NCBI RefSeq assembly: GCF_047324305.1
Contig: NZ_CP178740.1
Coordinates: 1,922,001-1,986,000, forward strand
DNA: 64,000 nucleotides
Source of the DNA: Acerihabitans sp047324305
GTDB taxonomy: Bacteria; Pseudomonadota; Gammaproteobacteria; Enterobacterales; Enterobacteriaceae
Reading direction: 5' to 3'
Made by a program: the position numbers and the translations under genes. Positions 43,474 to 52,825 of this stretch are shown here, piece after piece. The notes below the pieces were generated by a model that did no database searches, was not told the origin of the DNA, and saw only the letters and a list, made by a program, of their open reading frames with translations. How positions within the stretch are numbered: the stretch's first letter is position 1; every line of letters starts with the position of its first letter.

Positions 43474-46269
43474 ATGGCTCATATTGCAGACAATCCGTTA
43501 ATCCTGGTTGATGGTTCCTCCTATCTCTATCGTGCCTACCACGCCTTTCCGCCGTTAACCAATAGCGCGGGAGAACCGACCGGCGCCATGTACGGCGTGT
43601 TGAATATGCTGAAAAGCCTGCTCACGCAGTATAAGCCCAGTCATGTGGCGGTGGTGTTCGACGCCAAGGGTAAAACTTTTCGCGACGAATTGTTCGAACA
43701 CTACAAAGCTCACCGCCCCTCGATGCCGGATGATTTGCGCAGCCAAATCGAGCCGCTGCACAGCATGGTCAAGGCGATGGGATTACCCTTGCTGGCGGTA
43801 TCCGGCGTCGAGGCGGACGATGTGATTGGCACGCTGGCGCTCGAGGCGGCGCGTACCGGCCGCGAAGTTCTGATCAGCACCGGCGATAAAGATATGGCGC
43901 AGCTGGTATCGCCGACGATTACGCTTATCAATACCATGTCCAACACCATTCTCGGGCCGGAGGAAGTGCGGGAAAAATTCGGTGTTCCACCGGAACTGAT
44001 CATTGATTACCTGGCGTTAATGGGCGACAGTTCGGATAACATTCCGGGTGTGCCGGGCGTAGGCGAGAAAACCGCCCAGGCGCTGCTGCAGGGACTGGGT
44101 AGCCTGGATAATATTTACAGCGACCTGGCAAGCGTGGGCGGGTTGCCATTTCGCGGCGCCAAGACGTTGGCGCCAAAGCTGGAACAAAATAAAGAGCTGG
44201 CGTATTTATCTTATCAATTGGCGACGATTAAGACCGATGTGCCGCTTGATTTGCCTTTCGATAAGCTCATCGTGACCGAACCCGACGCGGCGGCATTGCT
44301 GCTGCTGTTCAAGAAATACGAATTCAAACGCTGGCTGGCGGATTTGGAAGCGGGCAAATGGCTGCAAGGCCGCATCAGCTCGGCCCCCGTCGCGCGCACT
44401 CCGTTTAATGCCCCGCCGGCCCCGGCCGATGAGGATGTTGAGGAGGCGGTGCAGCTTTCCCAGGAGGGTTACCAGGTCATCTACGCGCTGGCGGACCTCA
44501 ACAGCTGGATAGAGCGGATAAAACAGGCGGGGCAGTTCACCTTCGATACCGAAACCGACAGTCTGGATACCCTGAGCGCCAACCTGATCGGGCTTTCTTT
44601 CGCCATTGTCCCCGGCGACGCCGCTTATTTGCCGGTGGGCCACGATTATCTCGACGCGCCGGACCAGCTAAATCGCGACGACGTGCTCAGGCTGCTGAAA
44701 CCGGTGCTTGAAGACCCGGCCATTCGCAAAATCGGCCAGAACCTGAAATTCGATCGCGGCGTGTTGCAACGTTATGATATCGAACTGGCCGGCATCGCCT
44801 TTGACACCATGCTTGAATCCTATGTGCTTAACAGCGTGTCGGGCCGTCATGATATGGATAGCATGGCCGATCGTTTCCTGAAACACACCACGGTGACCTT
44901 TGAAGACATTGCCGGCAAAGGCAAAAACCAGCTGACCTTCAATCAAATCGCTCTGGAGCAGGCGGGCCCCTATGCCGCTGAGGATGTGGACGTGACGCTG
45001 CGGCTGCATGAAAAACTCTGGCCGCAGATTGAGCGCGAGGACGGCCTGAAAAAGGTCTTCGAGGAAATCGAAATGCCGCTGGTGCCGGTGCTGTCGCGCA
45101 TTGAGCGTACCGGGGTATTGATCGACGAGAAGATCCTGGCTGCACATTCGGTTGAGTTGACGAAACGGTTGGGCGAGCTGGAAACCGAGGCGCATGAACT
45201 GGCGGGGGAAGCCTTTAATCTCTCCTCCACCAAGCAGTTGCAGGCGATTTTATATGATAAGCAGAAACTGCCGATCTTGAAAAAAACGCCGGGCGGCGCG
45301 CCGTCGACCAACGAGGAGGTGCTGGCGGAGCTGGCGCTGGATTACCCGCTGCCGAAGCTTCTCCTCGAATATCGCGGCCTGGCCAAGCTGAAATCGACCT
45401 ATACCGATAAATTGCCGCTGATGATTAACCCGCACTCAAAACGCGTGCATACGTCTTATCAGCAGGCGGTTACCGCCACCGGCCGGCTGTCCTCAACCGA
45501 TCCGAACCTGCAAAATATCCCGGTGCGCAATGAGGAAGGACGGCGGATCAGGCAGGCATTTATCGCGCCGAAAGATGCCGTTATCGTGGCGGCGGACTAT
45601 TCGCAAATCGAACTGCGCATCATGGCGCATCTCTCGCGCGACCAGGGCCTGCTCAAGGCCTTCGCCGAGGGCAAGGATATACATCGGGCCACCGCCGCCG
45701 AAGTCTTCGGCCTGGCGCTTGAGAAGGTGTCTAATGAGCAGCGCCGCAGCGCCAAGGCGATTAACTTCGGCCTGATTTACGGCATGAGCGCGTTTGGTCT
45801 GGCGCGCCAGCTTTCGGTTGGCCGCGCGGAGGCGCAGCGTTATATGAACCTTTACTTCGAGCGGTATCCGGGCGTGCTGGAATATATGGAGCGTACCCGC
45901 AGGCAGGCAGAGGAACAGGGCTATGTTTCCACCCTCGACGGCCGCCGGCTGTATCTGCCCGATATCCATTCCCGTAACGGGACGCGCAAAAAAGCCGCCG
46001 AGCGCGCGGCGATAAACGCCCCCATGCAGGGCACCGCCGCCGATATCATCAAACGCGCGATGATCGCCATTGACGCCTGGCTGCAAAAAGACCGGCCGGA
46101 GGTGCGCATGATTATGCAGGTCCACGATGAACTGGTGTTCGAGGTGCGGCGTGACGCCGTGGAGTCGGCCACGCCGCGCATCAAATCCCTGATGGAAGGC
46201 TGTTTCGCCCTGGATGTGCCGTTGCGGGTCGATGTGGGTATGGGGGAAAATTGGGATCAAGCGCACTAA
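43474..46269 (+). CDS. polA: DNA polymerase I
   Basis: Repair and Okazaki-fragment processing polymerase. 931 residues (E. coli 928). N-terminal 5'-3' exonuclease (GDKDMAQLV, LMGDSSDNIPGVPGVGEKTA); proofreading domain with metal-site FDTETDSLD, so the 3'-5' exonuclease is probably active; polymerase motifs A DYSQIELR, B RRSAKAINFGLIYG and C VHDELVFEV. It is a single gene followed by spf, as in E. coli. Confidence 0.99.
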   Translation: MAHIADNPLILVDGSSYLYRAYHAFPPLTNSAGEPTGAMYGVLNMLKSLLTQYKPSHVAVVFDAKGKTFRDELFEHYKAHRPSMPDDLRSQIEPLHSMVKAMGLPLLAVSGVEADDVIGTLALEAARTGREVLISTGDKDMAQLVSPTITLINTMSNTILGPEEVREKFGVPPELIIDYLALMGDSSDNIPGVPGVGEKTAQALLQGLGSLDNIYSDLASVGGLPFRGAKTLAPKLEQNKELAYLSYQLATIKTDVPLDLPFDKLIVTEPDAAALLLLFKKYEFKRWLADLEAGKWLQGRISSAPVARTPFNAPPAPADEDVEEAVQLSQEGYQVIYALADLNSWIERIKQAGQFTFDTETDSLDTLSANLIGLSFAIVPGDAAYLPVGHDYLDAPDQLNRDDVLRLLKPVLEDPAIRKIGQNLKFDRGVLQRYDIELAGIAFDTMLESYVLNSVSGRHDMDSMADRFLKHTTVTFEDIAGKGKNQLTFNQIALEQAGPYAAEDVDVTLRLHEKLWPQIEREDGLKKVFEEIEMPLVPVLSRIERTGVLIDEKILAAHSVELTKRLGELETEAHELAGEAFNLSSTKQLQAILYDKQKLPILKKTPGGAPSTNEEVLAELALDYPLPKLLLEYRGLAKLKSTYTDKLPLMINPHSKRVHTSYQQAVTATGRLSSTDPNLQNIPVRNEEGRRIRQAFIAPKDAVIVAADYSQIELRIMAHLSRDQGLLKAFAEGKDIHRATAAEVFGLALEKVSNEQRRSAKAINFGLIYGMSAFGLARQLSVGRAEAQRYMNLYFERYPGVLEYMERTRRQAEEQGYVSTLDGRRLYLPDIHSRNGTRKKAAERAAINAPMQGTAADIIKRAMIAIDAWLQKDRPEVRMIMQVHDELVFEVRRDAVESATPRIKSLMEGCFALDVPLRVDVGMGENWDQAH

Positions 46270-46415
46270 GTGGCGATACACTAAGCATTTTTCGTAATTA
46301 AGCTACATAAAAAGGTGATTTGGGCTGGGATTATGGCGCTGGGAACACCAAAAAAGTGAAATTAAACTACAAAAAATTCTTTTGCACAGCGATAATTTGA
46401 TGTAAAGTTACAGAT

Positions 46416-46522
46416 GTAGGGTACAGAGGTAAGATGTTCTATCTTTCAGACCTTTTACTTCACGTAATCGGATTTGGCTAAATATTAGCCGCCCCAGTCA
46501 TTATTGGCTGGGGCGTTTTTTA
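46416..46522 (+). ncRNA. spf: Spot 42 small RNA
   Basis: The start GTAGGGTACAGAGGTAAGAT and the central sequence are nearly identical to E. coli Spot 42. The 3' terminator is GCCCCAGTC...GGCTGGGGC followed by T residues. Hfq-dependent; represses catabolic genes and is itself repressed by CRP-cAMP in E. coli. Same place: between polA and yihA. Confidence 0.97.
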
Positions 46523-46547
46523 TTGTGCGCCATACCGGCGCCGCGGG

Positions 46548-47189
46548 TTATTCCGTATACGGCGGTTCTTCATCCGTCGCCGGCGGGGTTTCACTGAACC
46601 AGGTGTCCAGCTTAAGGCGCAGCTTGTCGACGCCGGTTTTTTTCAGCGACGAAAACGCTTCCACCTGTATATCTCCCTCAAAAGCCGCCGCGGCTTCCCG
46701 CACCAGGTTCAACTGGGCTTTGCACGCGCCGGAAGCCAGTTTATCGGATTTGGTCAGCAGCACCAGGACCGGGATATCCACCCCAACGGCCCACTGCACC
46801 ATTTGCTGATCCAGGTCTTTCATCGGATGGCGGATATCCATCAGTACCACCAACCCTTTTAAACTATGGCGCTTTTGCAGGTATTCGCCCAGGGCGCGCT
46901 GCCACTTACGTTTCATTTCTTCAGGCACTTCGGCGTAGCCATAGCCCGGCAGATCCACCAGGCGTATTTCCGGCTCGACCTCGAACAGATTGATGAGCTG
47001 TGTGCGTCCGGGCGTTTTACTGGTCCTGGCCAGGCTTTTTTGATTGGTCAGGGTATTCAGGGCGCTGGACTTGCCGGCGTTGGAGCGCCCGGCAAACGCG
47101 ACTTCGATGCCGGTATCCGCGGGCAAATGGCGGATATCGGGAGCGCTCATGACAAAATGCGTCATATGGTAGTTGTATGAGGTGATCAA
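46548..47189 (-). CDS. yihA: Ribosome-biogenesis GTPase YihA/EngB
   Basis: Essential GTPase for assembly of the large ribosomal subunit. G1 is GRSNAGKSS, G3 VDLPGYGYAEVPEE and G4 TKSDK. A TTG start at 47189 is chosen: AGAGG lies at the right distance and the product (213 residues) aligns with E. coli (210). The in-frame ATG 12 codons further upstream has no ribosome-binding site and encodes no conserved residues. Confidence 0.95.
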   Translation of the reverse strand: MITSYNYHMTHFVMSAPDIRHLPADTGIEVAFAGRSNAGKSSALNTLTNQKSLARTSKTPGRTQLINLFEVEPEIRLVDLPGYGYAEVPEEMKRKWQRALGEYLQKRHSLKGLVVLMDIRHPMKDLDQQMVQWAVGVDIPVLVLLTKSDKLASGACKAQLNLVREAAAAFEGDIQVEAFSSLKKTGVDKLRLKLDTWFSETPPATDEEPPYTE

Positions 47190-47345
47190 ATTTTCCTCTC
47201 CCTCGGGATGACTTATTGCCGCCAATTATACGGGGTAAACGCTAAAAAGCGGTTTTTATCTTTATCCGCAACCGCGCCGCCGCCATTGTTATGGCCCGAT
47301 GTGAACAACCAGGCCGGTTCACGTGAGTAATCGGCATTTTGTCTT

Positions 47346-47356
47346 TGTAAGAGATC
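47346..47356 (+). promoter_or_regulatory. UvrY (GacA-type) binding site candidate
   Basis: TGTAAGAGATC matches the conserved left half of the UvrY/SirA site seen upstream of csrB and csrC, about 150 bases before the proposed csrC start. Confidence 0.5.
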
Positions 47357-47499
47357 GGCTCGCTACTCACTAAGCATTCTCGTTTAAATTAGAATTAATT
47401 AATTATAAATCATAACGTTAAATAATCATCGCGTTAACAAGAGCCCGTTGGCGCGCGCGGAGCGTATTGCGGGTAAAGCTCATTAGGCTACATTAGCAG

Positions 47500-47802
47500 A
47501 CAAGGCATGGAGCGCCTGAAAGTGGCACTTTGCAGCGCGCAAAGCGCCATACTTGGCCCAGTGCTCCGCTTTAGCCCGGCACAAAGCCCTTTTCCTACCT
47601 TTCCCAGGGATGAATTCTGCTCAGGATGAGCGCGTAAGGGAATACACCCTAACCAATCCGCTTCGTATAGCGTAGAATAAAACATCATCGCAGCGACGAC
47701 CCGATACACAGGATGTGGACCGTCAGGTTCATTGCCGTGGGGACTGTTTTTCTCGCGAAGCACCTTTACTTTATGGTGGCAGATTAACTGCCACCTTTTT
47801 TA
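47500..47802 (+). ncRNA. csrC: CsrC-like CsrA-sequestering small RNA (candidate)
   Basis: It lies where E. coli has csrC, between yihA and yihI on the yihI strand. No supported protein gene is present. About seven GGA motifs are seen, several in hairpin loops typical of CsrA sites: GCTC-AGGAT-GAGC (47619-47631), CAC-AGGAT-GTG (47707-47717) and AGGC-ATGGAGC-GCCT (47503-47517). A strong terminator GGTGGCAG...CTGCCACCTTTTTT ends it (47775-47802). The start is estimated from TTGCGG/TACATT promoter words and is uncertain by tens of bases. Confidence 0.6.
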
Positions 47803-47870
47803 TTGGCAGGGTTTCTGATAGATTTCGCCGCAATTCCATACTTAATGACACTTACGACAGAGCAGACAAC

Positions 47871-48404
47871 ATGAATCCATCAGCAAAAGGCGGGCGCGGT
47901 AAACCCGTCGTCGCCAAGAACAAGCGCAAAAGCCGCGAAGAGTTGAATACCGAAGGGCGCGCCCGCCAGCGTCAGAAAAAACGGCGCGGCCTGGCTTCCG
48001 GCTCGCGGGCGCAGGAAGGTAATAAAAGCGGGAGCCGTAATACCCAGGCGCAAGCCCCCGATCACCGCATCGGCAGCAAAAAACCCGTGCCGCTTCTCGC
48101 CGACGGCCCCACGGTAAAAAAACCGGTGGCGCCGGACATCGTTATTCCCGTCACCACCGCTATCCTGCCGGAAGTGGAGCTGGAGAATCTGGAAAACGAC
48201 GAACGCCTGGATGAATTATTGCAACGTTTGGAGCAAGGCAAAGAATTGTCGGCGCCCGAACAGGCCTATGTGGATAAGACGCTGGATCGCATCGATGAGC
48301 TGATGACCCAACTGGGCATTGAGATCGAAGATGATGAAGACGACGACGCCAAAAATGAAGATATGCTGCAATTGCTCAAGCGCGGCCAGAAAGATTCCTT
48401 TTAA
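47871..48404 (+). CDS. yihI: Der GTPase-activating protein YihI
   Basis: Activates the GTPase Der (EngA), which acts in 50S assembly. ATG 47871 gives 177 residues (E. coli 169): a basic, probably disordered N-terminal half (KNKRKSREELNTEGRARQRQ) and a conserved C-terminal helical half (ERLDELLQRLEQGKELSAPE) ending in an acidic stretch. The open frame continues upstream over the csrC terminator but without conserved residues. Confidence 0.93.
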   Translation: MNPSAKGGRGKPVVAKNKRKSREELNTEGRARQRQKKRRGLASGSRAQEGNKSGSRNTQAQAPDHRIGSKKPVPLLADGPTVKKPVAPDIVIPVTTAILPEVELENLENDERLDELLQRLEQGKELSAPEQAYVDKTLDRIDELMTQLGIEIEDDEDDDAKNEDMLQLLKRGQKDSF

Positions 48405-48407
48405 TCT

Positions 48408-48584
48408 TTGAACCCGCTGCTGCTGCTGATCGCGACGCCGTTGACATGTTATTTAGTGTGGTTATTGAGTAAACTATGGCGGCTCTCGCGACGTAAAGAA
48501 CGGTTACGTTTGGCCCGGGTCGCCAGGCGAAAACCGGCCGCGCCCGTAAAACGGCGGGGACGGCGTAAATTTGGTAAGGAGTAA
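48408..48584 (+). CDS. Small putative membrane protein with Arg/Lys-rich tail
   Basis: A 58-codon frame that nearly fills the gap between yihI (stop 48404) and hemN (start 48591). The start would be TTG 48408. The product has one hydrophobic segment (LLLLIATPLTCYLVWLLSKL, residues 4-23) followed by a tail with about 17 Arg/Lys in 35 residues. The stop lies within the hemN ribosome-binding region, so it may be coupled to both neighbours. No Shine-Dalgarno site is seen before TTG. I do not recognise a family; it may be a remnant of a longer membrane protein found here in relatives. Confidence 0.4.
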   Translation: MNPLLLLIATPLTCYLVWLLSKLWRLSRRKERLRLARVARRKPAAPVKRRGRRKFGKE

Positions 48585-48590
48585 GCAGCC

Positions 48591-49964
48591 ATGTCAGTGC
48601 CAGCGATAGAATGGGATTCGGCCCTCATTCAAAAATATAACCAATCCGGGCCGCGCTACACGTCCTACCCCACTGCCCTGGAGTTTAGCGAAGGGTATGG
48701 CGAACCGGCTTTCCTCCAGGCGGTGGCGCGCTATCCCACCCGGCCGCTGTCGCTGTATCTGCATCTGCCTTTTTGCCATAAGATCTGTTACTTCTGCGGC
48801 TGTAATAAAATCGTGACCCGCCAGCCGGAAAAAGTCGATCGTTACCTGGATGTGCTCGAGCAGGAAATCCGGCGCCGGGCGCCGTTGTTCCAGGACCGGC
48901 TGGTTACCCAGATGCACTGGGGCGGCGGCACGCCTACCTTTTTGTCGCCGGCGCAAATATCGCGCCTGGTGGCGGTGGTGCGCGCGCAATTCCGCTTTGC
49001 CCCCGGCGCGGAAATGTCCATTGAAATCGACCCGCGCGATATCGCGCTGGACATGATGGATCATCTGCATGGCGAAGGGTTTAACCGCATCAGCATGGGT
49101 GTGCAGGATTTTAACCCTGAGGTCCAGCGGCTGGTTAACCGTGAGCAGGACGAGCAGCTGATTTTCGACCTGATCGGCCGCGCCAAGGCGCTGGGTTTCC
49201 TTTCCACCAATATCGACCTGATTTACGGGTTGCCGCGCCAAACGCTGGCAAGCTTCCGGCACACCCTGGAACGGGTGATAGCGCTTAACCCCCAGCGCCT
49301 GAGCGTATTCAATTATGCGCATATGCCGGCGCTGTTTGCCGCCCAGCGAAAAATCAACACCGCTGATTTACCCGATGCCGCGCAGAAAATGGACATTTTA
49401 CAGTATTCCATTGCTGCGCTATGCGACGCGGGCTACCAGTTTATCGGCATGGATCACTTTGCGCGCCCCGACGACGAATTAGCCCTGGCGCAGCGCGCCG
49501 GCAAGCTGCATCGCAATTTCCAGGGCTATACCACCCAGGGCGACTGTGATTTGTTGGGGCTGGGTATCTCGGCGATAAGTATGATCGGGGATAGTTATGC
49601 GCAGAACCAGAAAGAGATGAAAAGCTACGTGGCAAGCGTTGCGCGCCAGGGCAACGGCTTATGGCGCGGCGTGGCGCTGTCGGAAGACGACTGTCTGCGG
49701 CGTGATGTGATCAAGGCGTTGATTTGTCAGTTTTATATCGATTTTAATGTGCTGGAAAGCCGCTATGGCATCGTTTTTAACGAGTATTTCGCCGATGACA
49801 TCGCCCTGCTGCGGCCCCTGGAGCGCGACGGGCTGGTGGCTGTGGCCGACCGGGCGATTACGGTCACGGCCAAAGGTCGCCTGCTGATCCGCAACATTTG
49901 CATGTGCTTTGACGCTTACCTGCGCACTAAATCGCGCCAGCACCAGTTCTCGCGGGTGATTTGA
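48591..49964 (+). CDS. hemN: Oxygen-independent coproporphyrinogen III oxidase HemN
   Basis: Radical SAM enzyme that makes protoporphyrinogen IX without oxygen in heme synthesis. 457 residues, equal to E. coli. The SAM cluster motif is CHKICYFCGC; the family segments GGGTPTFLS and MDHFARPDDELALAQ are present. ATG 48591 has AAGGAG upstream. It lies directly after the small Arg-rich frame. Confidence 0.98.
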   Translation: MSVPAIEWDSALIQKYNQSGPRYTSYPTALEFSEGYGEPAFLQAVARYPTRPLSLYLHLPFCHKICYFCGCNKIVTRQPEKVDRYLDVLEQEIRRRAPLFQDRLVTQMHWGGGTPTFLSPAQISRLVAVVRAQFRFAPGAEMSIEIDPRDIALDMMDHLHGEGFNRISMGVQDFNPEVQRLVNREQDEQLIFDLIGRAKALGFLSTNIDLIYGLPRQTLASFRHTLERVIALNPQRLSVFNYAHMPALFAAQRKINTADLPDAAQKMDILQYSIAALCDAGYQFIGMDHFARPDDELALAQRAGKLHRNFQGYTTQGDCDLLGLGISAISMIGDSYAQNQKEMKSYVASVARQGNGLWRGVALSEDDCLRRDVIKALICQFYIDFNVLESRYGIVFNEYFADDIALLRPLERDGLVAVADRAITVTAKGRLLIRNICMCFDAYLRTKSRQHQFSRVI

Positions 49965-50087
49965 TCAGCTGAAAAAGTTAAGCAGCGCGGCGCAAAGGAT
50001 GGCGGCCAGCGCGGTTTGCGGTGCATGGCCCACCGCGGCGGTCATATCCGCGCCCTGGGACAGCAAATTGATTAATGAATCTAACAT
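49965..50087 (-). CDS. yshB: Small membrane protein YshB
   Basis: 40 residues on the minus strand, immediately beyond the hemN stop: starts MLDSLINLLSQGADMT and ends LAAILCAALLNFFS. It resembles E. coli YshB (36 residues), which occupies the same place between hemN and glnG. One C-terminal hydrophobic helix. GGGAGGAAG lies 3 bases before the ATG. The family is linked to intracellular fitness in Salmonella. Confidence 0.85.
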   Translation of the reverse strand: MLDSLINLLSQGADMTAAVGHAPQTALAAILCAALLNFFS

Positions 50088-50218
50088 GGTCTTCCTCCCG
50101 GTCAGCGACAAGATCATACTGTCTGCAATCGGGATGTAAAGGGCAAAATAACGCCGTTTTGCACGTTATTTTGCTTTTTTCTACGCCGCTATTCCGCCAG
50201 GTTATAAAACCTGGACTT

Positions 50219-51631
50219 TTATTCCATGCCCAGCTCTTTTAGCTTACGCGTCAGGGTATTGCGGCCCCAGCCGAGCAGCCTGGCCGCTTCCTGTTTATGA
50301 CCTTGGGTGTGGCGCAGGGCGGTGGTCAGCAGGGTTCTTTCCATCTCCGGCTGGGCTTCGGAAAGCAGGTTCTGGTGACCGGAACGCAGGGCGCGGTCCG
50401 CCCATTGCGCCAGCAGGGTGGCCCAACTGTCCGGCAATGATTGAACCGTGGCGTCCGGTGCCGTGCTTTCAAATAATTCCGGCGGCAGATCCTGGATCAA
50501 CACTTCCTGGCCGGCGGCCATGACGGTTAGCCAGCGGCAGGTATTTTCCAACTGACGGACATTGCCTTGCCATGGCAGGCGGGTCAGCGCGGTTTCGGTT
50601 TCCGGATGCAGGTTTTTCGGTTCAACGCCCAGCTCCTTGGCCGCCACCTGCAGGAAATAGCGCGCCAGGCGGGGAATATCCTCCCGCCGTTCCCGCAGCG
50701 GCGGTAAATGCACCCGGATAACGTTCAGGCGATGGAACAAATCCTCGCGGAATTTGCCCTCTTGCACCCGTACCTCCAGATTCTGATGGGTGGCGGCGAT
50801 AATCCTGACGTCGACTTTGACCGGCGCATAACCGCCGACCCGGTAAAACTGGCCGTCCGCCAATACGCGCAGCAGGCGGGTCTGGACATCCAGCGGCATA
50901 TCGCCGATTTCGTCCAGGAATAGGGTACCGCCGTCCGCTTGCTCAAAGCGTCCCTGACGTACCTGATTGGCGCCGGTAAAGGCGCCTTTCTCATGGCCGA
51001 ACAGTTCCGATTCAATCAAATCCTTCGGAATCGCCGCCATATTCAGCGCGATAAACGACGCCTTGGCGCGCGGGCTATGGCGGTGCAGGGCATGGGCAAC
51101 CAGTTCCTTACCGGTACCGGATTCACCGTTAATCAAGACGCTGATGGAGGAGCGGGACAGGCGTCCGATAATGCGGAAGACGTCCTGCATGGCCGGCGCT
51201 TCACCAATGATATCGGTAGTCGGGCCATTAGGCGGCTGCGCGCGCGCCGGCTGCTGCTGTTCCAGATAGTGGCTGACCGCGCGCTCAACCAGCGCCACCG
51301 CCTCATCGATATCGAACGGCTTGGGCAGGTAATCAAACGCGCCCTGCTGGTAAGCACTGACCGCGGCGTCCAAATCGGAGTGTGCGGTCATGATGATGAC
51401 CGGCAGCATCGGATGGCGCTGTTTAATCTGTTTGAGTAATGCCAGGCCGTCCATGCCTGGCATGCGGATATCTGATAACAATACGTCCGGAGTTTGGGTG
51501 GAGAGCGCTTCCAGCACTTCATTGCCGCCTTCAAAAGTGGCGCAAGTCAGTCCGGCTCCAGTGAGGGCGCGTTCAAGCACCCAGCGGATGGAGCTATCGT
51601 CGTCGACGATCCAGACTATCCCTCGTTGCAT
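50219..51631 (-). CDS. glnG: Nitrogen regulator NtrC (NR-I)
   Basis: Response regulator that activates sigma-54 promoters under nitrogen limitation. ATG 51631 (MQRGIVWIVDDDSSIRWVLE) gives 470 residues (E. coli 469). Receiver phospho-acceptor in LLSDIRMPGMDG; AAA+ domain with GESGTGKE and the sigma-54-contact loop GAFTGA; C-terminal Fis-type helix-turn-helix (KQEAARLLGWGRNTLTRKLK). It follows glnL by 7 bases in glnALG. Confidence 0.98.
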   Translation of the reverse strand: MQRGIVWIVDDDSSIRWVLERALTGAGLTCATFEGGNEVLEALSTQTPDVLLSDIRMPGMDGLALLKQIKQRHPMLPVIIMTAHSDLDAAVSAYQQGAFDYLPKPFDIDEAVALVERAVSHYLEQQQPARAQPPNGPTTDIIGEAPAMQDVFRIIGRLSRSSISVLINGESGTGKELVAHALHRHSPRAKASFIALNMAAIPKDLIESELFGHEKGAFTGANQVRQGRFEQADGGTLFLDEIGDMPLDVQTRLLRVLADGQFYRVGGYAPVKVDVRIIAATHQNLEVRVQEGKFREDLFHRLNVIRVHLPPLRERREDIPRLARYFLQVAAKELGVEPKNLHPETETALTRLPWQGNVRQLENTCRWLTVMAAGQEVLIQDLPPELFESTAPDATVQSLPDSWATLLAQWADRALRSGHQNLLSEAQPEMERTLLTTALRHTQGHKQEAARLLGWGRNTLTRKLKELGME

Positions 51632-51638
51632 AGTGACC

Positions 51639-52688
51639 TCACTGGCGAATAGGCAGGAACACCGAAAATTCGGTATGCCCCGGCCAACTGTTGAATTCAA
51701 TTTTACCCGAATTTTGATCGATAAGACTGCGGGCAATGGATAACCCTAAACCGGTCCCGCCCTCACGGCCGCTGACCATGGGGTAGAACAGCGTATCCTG
51801 TAATTGCGCCGGTACGCCCGGGCCGTCGTCTTCTATATCAATTCGCGCTACCAAACGATAACGAACGCCGTGCAACGTTAACTGGAACGCGGTACGGGTG
51901 CGTATCGTGATCGTGCCACCGTCTTCACCCAGCGCCTGCAGCGAATTACGGGTAATATTCAGCAATACCTGTTCCATTTGATCGGGATCGTGAGCCAGTT
52001 CAGGCAGGCTGGGATCGTAATCCCGCAGGAGAGTGACGTTATCCGGCTTTTCCAGCGAGACCAGTTGGAAAACCCGCTCGGCCACCTGGTGAATGCTTTG
52101 CGTAACGTGCATGCCGGGCTGCTGCGGCCCGAGCAATCGGTCGACCAGGTTGCGCAGGCGGTCGGCCTGTTCAATGATCACCTTGGTGTATTCCAGCAGC
52201 GAGGGATCGGGCAATGCTTTGGCCAGCAGTTGCGCCGCGCCGCGCAGACCGCCCAGCGGGTTCTTGATTTCATGGGCCAGGCCGCGCACCAGATCCCGTG
52301 CCGCCACCTGCTGGGCATGCTGAATCTGTTCCTGGCTGAGGCGGCGCTGATTATCCATCGGCGCCAGCTCCATCAGGAAAAAATCCTCGGGCAGGCGTTG
52401 CACGGTAAGGGAAAGGATATGCGCCCGCCCGTCAACCACCAACGTGACCTCGTTATCGGTAAACCCCTGGCCGGCGTTAAGGCTTTCGCGCATCAGTTCG
52501 ACGTTGAGCGAAAAATAGCCCAGCAGCTCAGGCAACGGCGTGCCAAAAAGCTTGCGCGAGCTTTGCGCTAAAAGTTGTTGCGCCGCCGGATTGGCGTAAT
52601 GAACGGCAAGGTCATTATCCAGCAGCAATATGCTGTTGATCAGGGAATTAAGGATCTGCCCAGCATCGGGCAATGAGCCTGTAGCCAT
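51639..52688 (-). CDS. glnL: Nitrogen sensor kinase NtrB (NR-II)
   Basis: Histidine kinase/phosphatase that controls NtrC in response to PII. 349 residues, equal to E. coli. N-terminal PAS domain, H-box RGLAHEIKNPLGGLRGAA, N-box ITRNSLQALGE and G-boxes (EDDGPGVP, GREGGTGLGLSIA). No membrane helix, so it is cytoplasmic. It is separated from glnA by a terminator at 52769-52793 and probably has its own weak promoter too. Confidence 0.98.
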   Translation of the reverse strand: MATGSLPDAGQILNSLINSILLLDNDLAVHYANPAAQQLLAQSSRKLFGTPLPELLGYFSLNVELMRESLNAGQGFTDNEVTLVVDGRAHILSLTVQRLPEDFFLMELAPMDNQRRLSQEQIQHAQQVAARDLVRGLAHEIKNPLGGLRGAAQLLAKALPDPSLLEYTKVIIEQADRLRNLVDRLLGPQQPGMHVTQSIHQVAERVFQLVSLEKPDNVTLLRDYDPSLPELAHDPDQMEQVLLNITRNSLQALGEDGGTITIRTRTAFQLTLHGVRYRLVARIDIEDDGPGVPAQLQDTLFYPMVSGREGGTGLGLSIARSLIDQNSGKIEFNSWPGHTEFSVFLPIRQ

Positions 52689-52768
52689 AAAGCAGTCTCC
52701 CGCACTCTACCAGTGCATTTAGTCCGTTATGTCGTCATGCGCATGGCTGCGCGCAAGCTTTGCTGGAG

Positions 52769-52793
52769 AAAAAAGCCCATCCGAAGATGGGCT
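52769..52793 (-). terminator. Terminator between glnA and glnL
   Basis: AGCCCATC-TTCG-GATGGGCTTTTTT on the minus strand, 33 bases after the glnA stop. In E. coli this terminator is leaky so that glnLG is raised when glnA is induced. Confidence 0.92.
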
Positions 52794-52825
52794 GAAAGTT
52801 TCCACGGCAACAAAAAAACGTCAAG

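Noticed and set aside
47488..47763. 91-codon minus-strand frame between yihA and yihI
   Set aside because: Overlaps the csrC-like RNA; no ribosome-binding site or recognisable protein features.
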